Shown here: piece by piece, positions 31,868 through 41,329 of the stretch
Numbering within the stretch: the first letter of the stretch is position 1
How the letters are laid out: the number at the start of each line of letters is the position of its first letter
From: Zygnema cylindricum
Lineage: Eukaryota; Streptophyta; Zygnematophyceae; Zygnematales; Zygnemataceae
DNA: 52,631 nt
Assembly: GCA_037447655.1 (NCBI GenBank)
Contig: JBBHKE010000854.1
Span: 50,023 to 102,653, forward strand
Direction: 5' to 3'
Translations under genes and position numbers: made by a program
The notes under the pieces: model-generated
Told to the model about the DNA's origin: nothing
Database searches by the model: none
What the model saw: only the letters and a program-made list of their open reading frames with translations

Positions 31868-33039
31868 TGTTGAAATTTAAGTATTTTATAGGTCTAGAGA
31901 TTGTAAAATAAAAGCCAAAACAATGACAGCTTGCCTCTAACTCTTCACTCAAGTCCCCACACTTGTCGCAGGTAGTGAAGACTTGAGGAGGAGTTAGATC
32001 CATGGCTGCCTAGGCTGTCCAAAGAGGAAAGGAAGGCAAATCTCGATAAAGTTACCTAAAATATTTGATGGACCCGGGATTTGGTCCGGGTACTTGCCGT
32101 CCGTCAAATTAGCCGGTAGCCTTAACCTACAAGTCTAGGATTAATGATACGTTATATGAGGTTTGATAAATATTTATTATGTTGCACGTAGACTAGTTCA
32201 TTTAACGCGATATAGATACGTAATGCATAGATACAGTTTTTGTACGATTTTAATGCACTATATGAAATGGATACCTCACATTTGTTTCGAACACGAAAAA
32301 AATACCGCGCGTATATTTTCAACGGCTATAGTTGTATCCAGTTTTGATCGGACAGCCACGATAGGGGCCGCGATCACGGAATATGTACTTTTGGCGTTTT
32401 ACTGTCATCGCCACGTCATGTGACACGTAGCGCGACAACGTTGGATTGCGGCAACTCCGGAGATTACGGGAACAAATCTCGATATGACACGTGTCGACAT
32501 TTTGGCCATGACGTACCATGGCCGTACAAAAAGTACATCGGCACATGTTCTTTTTTGTACGACACATTAATTTGATTGGTGTCGTACGTCAGTATACAGA
32601 GTTTTAGAGAGAGATCAGACTTAGAAAATTTAGTAGGTAGCTGCCTCTCTCCGAGGAGATCCTATACAAAATGGGTCATATTTGACCATTCATATCTATC
32701 AATTTACTTGACCATTTTCAGTGATTATTTTTGCTGCGGACTTAAGGGAGTCCAAGCTACACTGGGGTGTAGTCGGTCAGAGTTTTTGCCTGCCAAGGTG
32801 GTTGCATTTATAAGGGAAAGTCAAAGTGGGTGAATGTGTCCAAAACTCATATTCTAACTTTGCATTCTGTGGTGGAACTGAGCACACAAAAAGTTTTATT
32901 TCACAGGGGTGAAGCTATAATGGGTTTGTGATTGTCAAGGGTTAGTCATTTGGGTTTATATCAACTTGGAGTCGGCACTACTAGATAAGCTTCTTCGAGA
33001 TCTGCGATTTCTGTGCGCAATGGAGCACACAGAGTTTCA
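31868..33039 (+). repeat. LTR E (1172 bp), complete
   Basis: It starts TGTTGAAATTTAAG and ends CACAGAGTTTCA, and it is recognisably related to A's and J's LTRs. The flanking pentamers differ (TAGCA and TTGAC), so it is not a simple solo-LTR insertion at this place. Confidence 0.75.
32077..32131 (-). promoter_or_regulatory. antisense tRNA-like A/B boxes in LTR E
   Basis: On the minus strand, TGTAGGTTAAGGCT (32131-32118) is followed 30 nt later by GGACCAAATCC (32087-32077), one base off the B-box consensus. Confidence 0.45.
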
Positions 33040-33779
33040 TTGACGGAGGAGTGATAATCTCAAATGATCACATGTGTCTAGAGGATAGAGAGTTTATGAA
33101 GTCTATCCCTTATAGAAAGGTTGTAGGAAGTTTGAACTTTTTTATGACGTGTACAAGGCCAGACTTAGCGAGAGCTTTAGGAGTCCTCAGTAGGAGTCTT
33201 AACGATCCTAAGAAGAGAGACTAGGAGGGAGCCAAGAGAGTCATGAGATATATGTTAGGTACGAGAGAGTTTTAGTTGTATTTGGGAGGGGTGCACGCTG
33301 ATATCACTACTTGGAGTGATGCCAGTTATGGGGATGCACTTATGAGAAGATGCATATCTGGGTATGTGTTGTATGTGAGGGAAGGTGCTTGCTATTGGAG
33401 CAGTAAGAAACAAAAGGTGGTTGCTCAGTCTACTATGGAGGCTGAGTATATGGCCTCTTGTTTGGCTGTGAGAGGATTGATCTGGGACAAATCTTTGCTA
33501 CAAGAATTGGGGTATATGAAGAAGGGAGTGCATGAAGTTGTTTGTGATAATCAACACGCCATTGCTATTGCAGCCAATCCAAAACATCATTTCAACGCTA
33601 AGCATATTGACATAAGATTGAGCTTCGTGAAGGAAAAGGTTGAAAATAAAATTGTAAATCTTGTGTATAAATCCGATGAAGAAATTGTGGCTGACATGAT
33701 GACCAAACCTGTGCCCTCTCCCAAGTTAAAATATTGTAGGGAAAAATGTGGATTAAAAGAAAAGTTAAAATTAGACTAG
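33040..33779 (+). pseudogene. J RT connection / RNase H (second copy)
   Basis: It begins in the GGVIIS-type block equivalent to about 28795, so it repeats about 450 bp already present at 28795-29240. From 33276 the 167-codon frame is open: WSDASYGDALMRRCISGYVL, STMEAEYMAS, VCDNQHAIAIAANPKHHFNAK, ADMMTKPVPSPKLKYCREKCG. Its tail (QELGYMKKGVHEV, LVYKSDEE) is the F/J type. Confidence 0.83.
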
Positions 33780-33835
33780 AAAATAAGAGGAGTGTTGAAA
33801 TAAATAGTTTTTGGGTATTTTCTAGGTCTAAATAT

Positions 33836-34678
33836 TAGTTTTGGGTATCGGGTAAATTCATATCGCGATAATCTCGATATTCGATATATCGAATATCGAT
33901 CGAGCAGGATCCTCGATATATCGTACCGAGAGCAACATAAATTAGGGTTTTTTATATCGCGATATACAATATTTTTTTAAAATTTTTATTTTTATTTTTT
34001 TATATAATATGTTATTTTAGCGAAAAATTCAAATTGTCTAATACGCCACATACGCCGTGATTTTCGTTCCGTGACTTAAAGGTAGACCGGCAAAATGTAA
34101 CCGACAAAAAAGTACTAATTTTGGAATTCTAATGATTAATTATTTGGGGTATGGTTACACGAGGAGGTCTTTGTAATAGTACGGACAGCAAAATTTAGGT
34201 AATACAGAGGCCTCGGGTACATCGCGTAACTTTTGTGAATAAGTTTTACATACGTGTCCTGATAGGAGTGGTTCCACGTAAGCTAACTACCAAATCTCAA
34301 AAATCATCGAATATCTGGAAACCGACCTTTTTCGTTTGGAAAATCGTACTTGCGTATGACGTACGTGTACTTTACAAGTGTACCTCGTCAATGTACTTCA
34401 AAGATCTCCTTCACTCTGCTGACTTTCAGAAAAAAAACCGTATTTCTTTCCGGCAAAGATTTTACACTCACTTTGTTCGAAGTCACGAGACTTTGAAAAC
34501 TTGTGCGATTTTTTTTTTTTTTTTTTTTTTTTAGCTTCGATATATGGACGATACGATATATCGGCGATATAGCGTGATAATTTGAAATTCGATATATCGA
34601 AGCGATATATCGATTATCGAGTACCTAAAATTTGATATATATCGAATATCGGCAAACGGTCCTCGATACCCAACACTA
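33836..34678. mobile_element. hAT-like MITE (843 bp)
   Basis: The terminal inverted repeats are TAGTTTTGGGTATCG and CGATACCCAACACTA (14 of 15 bases pair). The 8-bp target duplication CTAAATAT (33828-33835 and 34679-34686) is perfect. The 8-bp duplication and YAGNG-type ends are hAT hallmarks. Many TCGATATATCG-like palindromes lie just inside both ends, like the subterminal repeats that hAT transposases bind. No transposase ORF is present. Confidence 0.88.
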
Positions 34679-34863
34679 CTAAATATATTAGCGGAAACAG
34701 ATAAGAAAAAAGGAGGCAGCCTGCCTCCATCTTTTCTCTCTTGCCCCCATACTTGTTGTAATTACTGAAGTAGAGAGAGAGTGATGGAGCCATGGCTACC
34801 TCAGCTCCATAGGCAAGACTAAAGAGTGACTTACGTCACTCTCAACAAAAGGACAGTCTGGCA

Positions 34864-34917
34864 GGACTCGAACCTCCAACCGGCATAGCGCAGCGTAGCC
34901 GTTAGCTCTAACCAGTC
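34864..34917 (-). promoter_or_regulatory. antisense tRNA-like A/B boxes in J 3' LTR
   Basis: This is the best-preserved copy. On the minus strand, GACTGGTTAGAGCT (34917-34904) is followed 29 nt later by GGTTCGAGTCC (34874-34864), a perfect B box. The T-arm stem around it has 4 of 5 pairs. No acceptor stem forms. Confidence 0.55.
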
Positions 34918-35646
34918 TGTCGTAGAAGTCCGTTAGGATATATAGGGTTTGATAAGTATTTAAATTGTTGTATGGTACTAAAAACCGATTAACTAAAATA
35001 TGTACAAAGGAACATAGAACTAGTTAAATTTTAGCGCGGACGTTATTTCGCACGAAACAAATGAATCGGATTTTGTTTCGACGGCCGACATTTAATGTCA
35101 TATAAAATCCGACGGCACACATCACTGCTGAGATTGCGGAACGGTCACTTTAGCGTTTATAGACGTGGCATGACCTGGCGCCACGTGGAGGGATAAAATT
35201 TGGTCCCACAAATTCCATGGAACATACGGACGAGTGGAAGGGTGACACGCGTCCACTCAGTGGCCTTGTCGTACACAGGCCGTACAGGAAGGACATCGGC
35301 CGTAGTACCTTTCTGTACTTTACAATCATATGATTGGTTCGTACTTCAGTAGATAGGGGCTATGAGAGGGGTTTAGGACTTAGGAATATCTAGTAGGTAG
35401 TCACCTCTCTCTAAGAGAGCTTTGTATAAAATTGGCATTTTTGTCGTCTCATAACTTATCGGCTGGTTGGTCGTTTTCAGTGATTCTTTTTGCTACGGAC
35501 TCAAGGGAGTCCACGCTGCACAGATGTGCAGTGAGACTGTCAGTTTGCCTTCTTGGGCAAGAGTGGTTGTGGCGTGAAGTGGGATAGTTAAAAACTATCT
35601 AGAGGCTTCATGAATTCTGTAGTCCAATGGAGGACACAGAATTGCA

Positions 35647-35895
35647 CGTTCAAAGGAAATGAGTGTTTTCTCCATACCAAGAGCAGTTTTTATTTCTAAA
35701 TTTATCCCTCCCTTTTGTTTTTCTTTTAGAGACTCGTCTACCAGTTTTATTTCCGGAAAACTTCCTGCTTCCTTAGGAGACTTGACAAAACTTAACCCAA
35801 AACCTTTTCTCACACAGAGCTCCAGTCATCATACTCTCCCAATATATAAGCTAGTTCCGTTTAAGATGGGCACCCTAGAGTGTGGGCCCATAACT
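35647..35895 (-). pseudogene. element M: gag N-terminus
   Basis: The minus strand reads LQVMGPHSRVPILNG at the primer site, then a decayed stretch similar to the start of J's and A's Gag (MMTGAL against J's MMGALHKK). It is cut by J at 35647. M is the oldest element that can be placed here. Confidence 0.72.
35881..35895 (-). other. M primer-binding site (half-tRNA iMet type)
   Basis: The minus strand reads AGTTATGGGCCCACA next to the LTR edge, 13 of 15 bases as in A. Confidence 0.75.
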
Positions 35896-37769
35896 TGTAA
35901 CTCTGTGACCTCTATAGGCCCTCATAGTAGGCAGCTCACACGAAGCCATTAGAATAGCCCTTACCCCCTTTGGTTTGATCAAGACTGACTGCCACCCTGA
36001 CAGACAAAATATTGAACTGACTTTACCTAAGTGAAAGGAAGACTCCCTTGAGTTTGAGTCTGCCGCAAAAAGAATCAAGCACTTTTCTCCCCTGAGCAGT
36101 TAGTTATGAATGGTCAAAGATGACCTTCTTAAACATGTGCTTTAGAGGCTGCTACCTAAGGATTTGTCTGAGTCGTAAAACCCCTCTCTAAACCCCTACT
36201 ACTAGAGTACGACACTAATCAGATAACTGTACAGTAGAGAAAGGTATTGGTGTCAGAATACTTTTTTTACGGCTATGGCTCTAACTCCTTCTCCATTCTT
36301 TAGTTACTGCAACAAGTGTGGGGACTTGAGAGAGGAGTTAGAGGTAGGCTGCCTCTGCTTCTTTCCTGCCTTTTATTTTATATTTTTCAGACCTAAAAAA
36401 TGTGTTTTTTGAAATGTTGGTTTCGTGCGTACGTGACATTTTGTGCGCAAGCGACGTTTTGTGCGTAAATTATTAAGTGGATTTAATGTAGAGGTTCAAA
36501 TGGATTTGCGGATTGGGGGAGGAAATGTACTAATTGTTTTTGGAACTTACGGATGAAAAAGTTGAGTGACAGGAACACACGCACGTAAATTATGTAATGC
36601 GTTTTGAAATGGACGGCAGATCGCTTTCACGATCTGATGTGAAAAATTCCAAAGTGTTTGAAATGTAACATAATATAAAAGGCGGAATTCATGGAAAAGT
36701 ACGTCGCCGGTAGGGAGCTTCATATTTGGCTAGTGGACGATAAATAAGTTACCGACATTTATGGCGAAGGACCCAGTCTTGGTACGAACACGATTTGGGT
36801 GGTACGATTTCATTTCAGCAAAGTGGTTCGTAGTACATTTGAAGGGCGGACGGCATCCGCCGATATTTTTGGAAGTTCACACTATTTTAAGGGCGTGATA
36901 TCGAGGGGACTGTACTTGTATGATGTTCGTTCGCTCCGTGGACTTATCACCAAGTGACTAACCAAAATGTCGCTTAGTACGTGGATTTTACGGAGGTGTC
37001 GGTGTAAACATTTGGTTGAACAATTAAATGTCTTTTGGTTAATTAGTTATTAGTGTAAATTTACTCATTCTGACATACCTCAAAGTATTCAAGTATACTA
37101 ATATAAATAGAGGTAGCTGGTAGATAGCGTACGGCTAGTATGCCTACGTAAATTCAGTAGTGAGCTTTAGTGTATTTTTGTAGGACTTGGAACAGAAAGT
37201 TCTTAAAAAAAAAAAAAAAACATTTTTTGTCATTTTTGGTTTTTAGGAACTTTCTGTACCAAATCTGTTTATGGTCATTATTTTGGTAATTTTATCTGAG
37301 GATTGCTCTGAGATCTGTAGCAAAATTATCTAAAATTTTGCATGTGTATTCCTTCCTGTATCTTTTATACTGTCACATATTTGCATGTGTATTCCTTCTT
37401 GTATCTTTTATACTGTCATAGATTTGCAGGCCTATTGTGTGCCTAATCTGTTTTAACTTCACAGTGAAGTTATTATGATTTATCAAAATTATGGCAGACT
37501 GTTTTTCTCAGACTATTTTTCTGCAACTGTGACTGGATGATGTGGTAATTCTGTTTGGTATTTTTATATGAAAATTTGTGAGAATACTTAATGACCTAGA
37601 AAATATTTGTTTATGTAGTTTCAACCTGTTTTGTTATTTCTGTAGAATTTTGTGTGGATTCAAAGTAGGCTGTTTTTGGGGTAGTCTGTGGTGCTTCCGA
37701 GGGTAAATCCATGGCTAAAAATGGCTATGAACAACAGAAAATACCCAACAAAAACCACTAATATCTACA
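35896..37769 (-). repeat. M 5' LTR, split by a solo LTR
   Basis: The LTR pieces are 35896-36400 and 37742-37769 (plus the duplicated pentamer). It is an A-type LTR in reverse: ATATCTACA at 37769 is the reverse of TGTAGATAT. At about 535 bp it is half the length of A's LTR; the middle, including the tRNA-like segment, is deleted. Its outer edge is the right border of the whole nest. Confidence 0.78.
36401..37736 (+). mobile_element. solo LTR (1336 bp), B-like family, in M's LTR
   Basis: It starts TGTGTTTTTTGAAATG and ends GGCTATGAACAACA. The flanks are AAAAA (36396-36400) and GAAAA (37737-37741), one mismatch. The uninterrupted target is recognisable from A's LTR (ACCTAGAAAATAC). It is related to 20717-21827. 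It contains a 47-bp direct repeat (37336-37427) and a hairpin (37192-37257). Confidence 0.85.
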
Positions 37770-38310
37770 AGCAATTGGTGCCTCGCTGGCACAACCCGAT
37801 TGAGAAGTGATCGTGATTATTTTAATCCATGTTTCGTACTTTTTTACTAAACAAAGTACCATTATGTACGGTCTGACACGTCCGTACACCACTTTTCTTT
37901 CAGTTATCTACCATATTCCTTGAAATTTTTTTTTTGCCAATTACTTTATTTGACGTTTTTTCCACTTTTCAGCTTAGTTTTCCTTCCTCTTGTCATTTTG
38001 TCCAGGTAGAAAATATATGGACCTTCCAAAAAATTGTTACTCTAGTAATTTGTCAATTCCTGTCATGTGTATCATTTCAGTTCAGTTTTAACTTTTTTGA
38101 AACTAAAAAACCTACCTTATCAACATTTATACCATGTTTTTCCGAATCCGAATTCACAAGATAAAGACACCCAAAAGCAATATTAGGACGACAAAAAAAT
38201 CAAACTGGAAACTAATCAATAGGTATTTTCTCCTACTGACATTTCCTTCTTTTTTTTCGTTTACCGGTTAAAAAAGAATTGGTTCTCAGCATGGATTTTC
38301 AGATTGGGTG
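37770..38310. other. host-like flank right of the nest
   Basis: AT-rich, with no convincing ORF. The 76-codon frame at 37934-38164 is Phe/Ser-rich from T-rich DNA and looks fortuitous. Confidence 0.5.
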
Positions 38311-38311
38311 G

Positions 38312-38320
38312 ATATAAAAG
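38312..38320 (+). promoter_or_regulatory. possible TATA box
   Basis: GATATAAAAG lies about 55 bases before the ATG at 38367, at a plausible distance from a short 5' leader. It is the only good TATA-like match in this flank. No transcript evidence is available. Confidence 0.35.
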
Positions 38321-38366
38321 ACAATGCCGAGGAGAAATTGGGACATACTGTCCCTCATAAACAGCC

Positions 38367-38549
38367 ATGGCTGTAAATTCTCTTACCTCCGAATCTCTTT
38401 CTTTAGCGGCAAAATGTGTGGGAGAAGAAGCTTCAAAACTGATGGCTAAACGGAGATTTCAAACATCAAATAGTCTCGGAAATTCTCTCTCACCAAGTCC
38501 AGACCTGCAAATAACTTCTACAACAACAACTTATTTTCGTATGTACTAA
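38367..38549 (+). CDS. small ORF or first exon, unknown
   Basis: MAVNSLTSESLSLAAKCVG opens a 60-codon frame downstream of the TATA-like site. Its composition (Ser, Ala, Lys, no simple repeats) looks more protein-like than nearby frames. CGTATGT near its end could be a splice donor, but no partner exon could be fixed. Not recognised; it could be a fortuitous frame. Confidence 0.35.
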   Translation: MAVNSLTSESLSLAAKCVGEEASKLMAKRRFQTSNSLGNSLSPSPDLQITSTTTTYFRMY

Positions 38550-38652
38550 ACAATGCCACAGGACCAGGTCCTCCTCCCTCCTCCCTCCTCCCTCTCTGAT
38601 TCTTCTCCCTCTTATTGTTCCTTCTTGTTGGTCTTATTCTCCCTACGTTACC

Positions 38653-38901
38653 ATGTCTCAAAATCAACTTAACCTTCAAATTAACCTCCACCAACCAAAC
38701 TTCCACCAACAAAACTTCCAACGTAACCTCCAACCTAACCTCCAACCTAACCTTCAACACCAGTACAACCTTCTCCAATCAAAACTCCAGCAACATAACC
38801 TTCAACATCAACATAACCTCAACAGAACATTCAACAGTAAAACCTTGAGGAAAACCCTAGAATCGTCCTTCGTTGAATTTTTTTTTGACTTCTCTGCTTA
38901 A
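38653..38901 (+). CDS. Asn/Gln/Leu-rich repeat ORF (82 codons)
   Basis: The frame encodes repeats of the form N-[LF]-x-x-N-L-Q, for example QRNLQPNLQPNLQHQ. It arises from a minisatellite of AACCTTCAACCT-like units (about 38655-38835). Either a low-complexity Asn/Gln-rich protein or a chance frame in a repeat with a period divisible by 3. No homologue recognised. Confidence 0.3.
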   Translation: MSQNQLNLQINLHQPNFHQQNFQRNLQPNLQPNLQHQYNLLQSKLQQHNLQHQHNLNRTFNSKTLRKTLESSFVEFFFDFSA

Positions 38902-38929
38902 GCTCTCTGTCTTGCGTCAGACATCTTAC

Positions 38930-39060
38930 ATGGGTCGGCACTTTACCATCACGAAACATCAAATTTGGGTCAGTATTTTGTGCCATGTGTTCTTCAAAAT
39001 TTTGTAGCAGCTGGGCGGAGGCATCCGAGTCATTTGGAACATGCAACATTGCACCTGTTT
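38930..39060 (-). CDS. candidate internal exon, unknown gene
   Basis: On the minus strand, a 131-bp open segment lies between an acceptor (GAGCAG) and a donor (CAT followed by GTAAGA). It encodes GAMLHVPNDSDASAQLLQNF and a further 22 residues in an ordinary protein composition. I found no neighbouring exon to pair with it. It may be a gene relic or part of an unseen transposon protein. Confidence 0.4.
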
Positions 39061-40345
39061 CTGCTCCACAACGAGGAAAAATAATGAACTAAAAGGATCT
39101 AAACCGTCAATTTAGTGAAATATTTGTTTTGGATTACTTCGACAAAAATGTTTTAGTGGACAAATAGTTCTTTAGTGAGATTGGCAGTATTTGGCTGTCC
39201 AGATATAGGAATTATGGTTGTCATTTATAAGAAGCACAAAAAATAAATGTGTTCCGTAAAAAGGAACAAAGTGCAACTTTTGTTCATAAGTCTACCATTT
39301 TTAATTGTTCAATGTGATGTCTGTTTGCGTCAATATGTTGAAGTAAAAGAATCCACGATATTTCCTCTGTACAACTACAACTACGTGGAATATTTTGGCA
39401 TTGGAAATCTGTGACCTGTATGCATTAAACAATTGTGCTTTATTTTTATTTTCAAATTACTAACTTCTCCAAATTCTTTTTGTCTAATTCTAAGAAGGGA
39501 TGTTCCTGAATGATTTTATGTTGCCGAATTGTCACTTTAGATATGTTTTTTTTTTCTCTTTTTCTTTGGTTGAAATGTTATAAATGTTATTTTCAATGTA
39601 ATTTTCATCCCCGCCCCTCCACCAAGTGCAAAAAAATATTTTAATATAAAAATTCACATAAAAGTAACTTCCTTTTCTTTCCCTCTCCTTGGCCCACACC
39701 CACCCCTATCATCATGTTTGTTCGCCAAGAAACTTCAGCATGAAATAAATGAACATAAAAGTTGGTGAATTTAAAAATAAAACAGAACCGAGAAAGGAAA
39801 GATGTGGAGGTAGCGAGCATTTTGTTTAAAATCTTTATAGAAGTCACATGTTATACAATCCAAAAGTATAAACTAACCCACCCTGAAAAACCGTAAACAA
39901 CCCTATATAGCTACGATAACTTTTATCATGTATCTTCTAACATTAATAAACATGGGAAGACAACCTTGAAAACATAAGTTAACCCTAAATAATGTTGAAA
40001 TCACATGGAATTGGGTAATCTTCGATATATGTTTACCCTGGCGTAAACAATCATGCCACCATCAACAACAACGGTAAACTTACACGAATAAGATAGACTG
40101 TACAACAACAAGAAAAAGAATAATAATAATCTGCACATATATTTTGATATAAATCTATAAAATACAAAAACACATTTGGAAACCAAACTTATGGATGCCA
40201 CTATAATGAACACATTGCAATACGAATTTTGAGTCTAAAATGCAGAAAGTAACAACCAACTATCATAAGTGAAAATGTTGGAATAAAACCCTTAATATAC
40301 AAAAATTATAGTAAGAAATAAGTAATATAATGCATACCTCAAAAT
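39061..40345. other. intergenic, AT-rich
   Basis: No convincing coding sequence on either strand. Frames at 39641-39847 and 40001-40213 (minus) are Phe/Ser/Val-rich and appear fortuitous. Confidence 0.5.
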
Positions 40346-41185
40346 TCAATTCGCATTATTTGTATTGTTCCCTACATTTTTGCCAGCAAGTGCACGTATA
40401 ACATCAAGTAATTCTTGTCGTTCTTTTGCTTCTTTTTCTTGTCGGCGTTCATTTTTTTCCCAACTTGCGGCCAATAATTCTCCTATCTTATCAAATGTTT
40501 CCTTGTTCTCCTTCACTGTCATGTCATGTATTCTCACGGCTACATTTTCAAACCCCTCATGATCCAATGCCCTTCATGTGCTTGGGCCGGTTTCAGTTCT
40601 CCTACGTTTTCCACTGCTATTGTCAGTAGATTGGGAAAAGGTATTCATTTCAGTTGGTCCACGAACATCATAGACTGAGGTAAATTTTTTAAGACTTATT
40701 ACAAAGGTGTCTCGCACGTGGGTCGGTGCAATATTTACGTTGCCACCCAACCCGTCATCCACGGCACTATAGTAACGTTCATTGAAACCGCCAGGCAACC
40801 TTTTATCGGTCCTATCTCTTACCCCCATCATCCAATAACATTGGTTACCACTTGGGATTTTGTTTTGCCAATCTCGTACTTTCTTATAATCTCGCTGAAC
40901 GTTGTCCCATTTGTTCGAGCACTGCCAGAAGTCTCTTTCCACCCCAATTTTTTCAAGTTCACTACTTATGATTCCCCACTTTTCTATGGATGAACGGTGG
41001 GTTGCTTTCAGCCCATTCGTTCTTTCCTTTTGAACTTCCCCAGTTTTTAAGGAAATTAATTGCAAAGTTTCGCTCTCGCTCCATCGCTCGTTCCGGACCG
41101 ATGGGTCTTGTTCATGATTTTCAACCTCATTTTGTTCATTCGGTACTTGACTGTTAATCGTGTTTTTCGATTTTCCTCGTCCCAC
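40346..41185 (-). pseudogene. trihelix/Myb-SANT-like DNA-binding protein, interrupted
   Basis: One frame runs through here with a TGA at about 40571-40573 between two open parts (203 and 73 codons). The N-terminal part has a Myb/SANT-like (MADF/trihelix type) domain, residues 33-100: RWSESETLQLISLK, then W at IEKWGIISSEL and CSNKWDNVQRDYKKVRDWQ. The C-terminal part is a charged coiled coil (EKNERRQEKEAKERQELLDV). This layout suits plant trihelix factors and the Myb-like partner of PIF/Harbinger transposons. Upstream of the ATG (41185) the same frame continues in protein-like sequence (GEKIGDLKKAARKQRG) past a TAG, suggesting a second nonsense change and a truer start near 41300. Confidence 0.7.
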
Positions 41186-41329
41186 CTTCTAGGTGTCGTT
41201 ACTCGCGTCTTTTTTAACACCACTTGAGCCTCTTTGCTTCCTAGCTGCCTTTTTCAAATCTCCAATTTTTTCTCCGAACGCGTTTGGGTACCAACTCCAC
41301 CATCTTCAAAAAAAATGGGTCACGACGAC

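Larger units (their letters stand above)
24432..35646 (+). mobile_element. element J: mosaic copia element with one target duplication
   Basis: The outer LTRs (24432-25199 and 33793-35646, the latter with a MITE inside) are alike and are flanked by CGTTC on both sides (24427-24431, 35647-35651). Between them are J gag and pol, then an A-type RNase H tail and LTR (K), a gag/protease piece of a different copia lineage (L), a complete third LTR (E), then a second J-type RNase H leading into the 3' LTR. The parts are co-directional and broken by stops. Confidence 0.78.
33793..35646 (+). repeat. J 3' LTR, split by a hAT-like MITE
   Basis: It starts TGTTGAAATAAATAG after the purine tract AAATAAGAGGAG and ends CAGAATTGCA. 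Removing 33836-34686 gives an LTR colinear with 24432-25199, except that it keeps about 160-170 bp (around 34980-35150) that the 5' LTR lacks. Confidence 0.85.

Noticed and set aside
31868-33039. LTR E as a normal solo-LTR insertion
   Set aside because: The flanking pentamers TAGCA and TTGAC do not match, and the two flanks belong to different elements.
34864-34917. A functional tRNA gene in the LTR
   Set aside because: The A and B boxes are good but no acceptor stem pairs and the D-arm stem is poor. Kept only as a tRNA-like segment.
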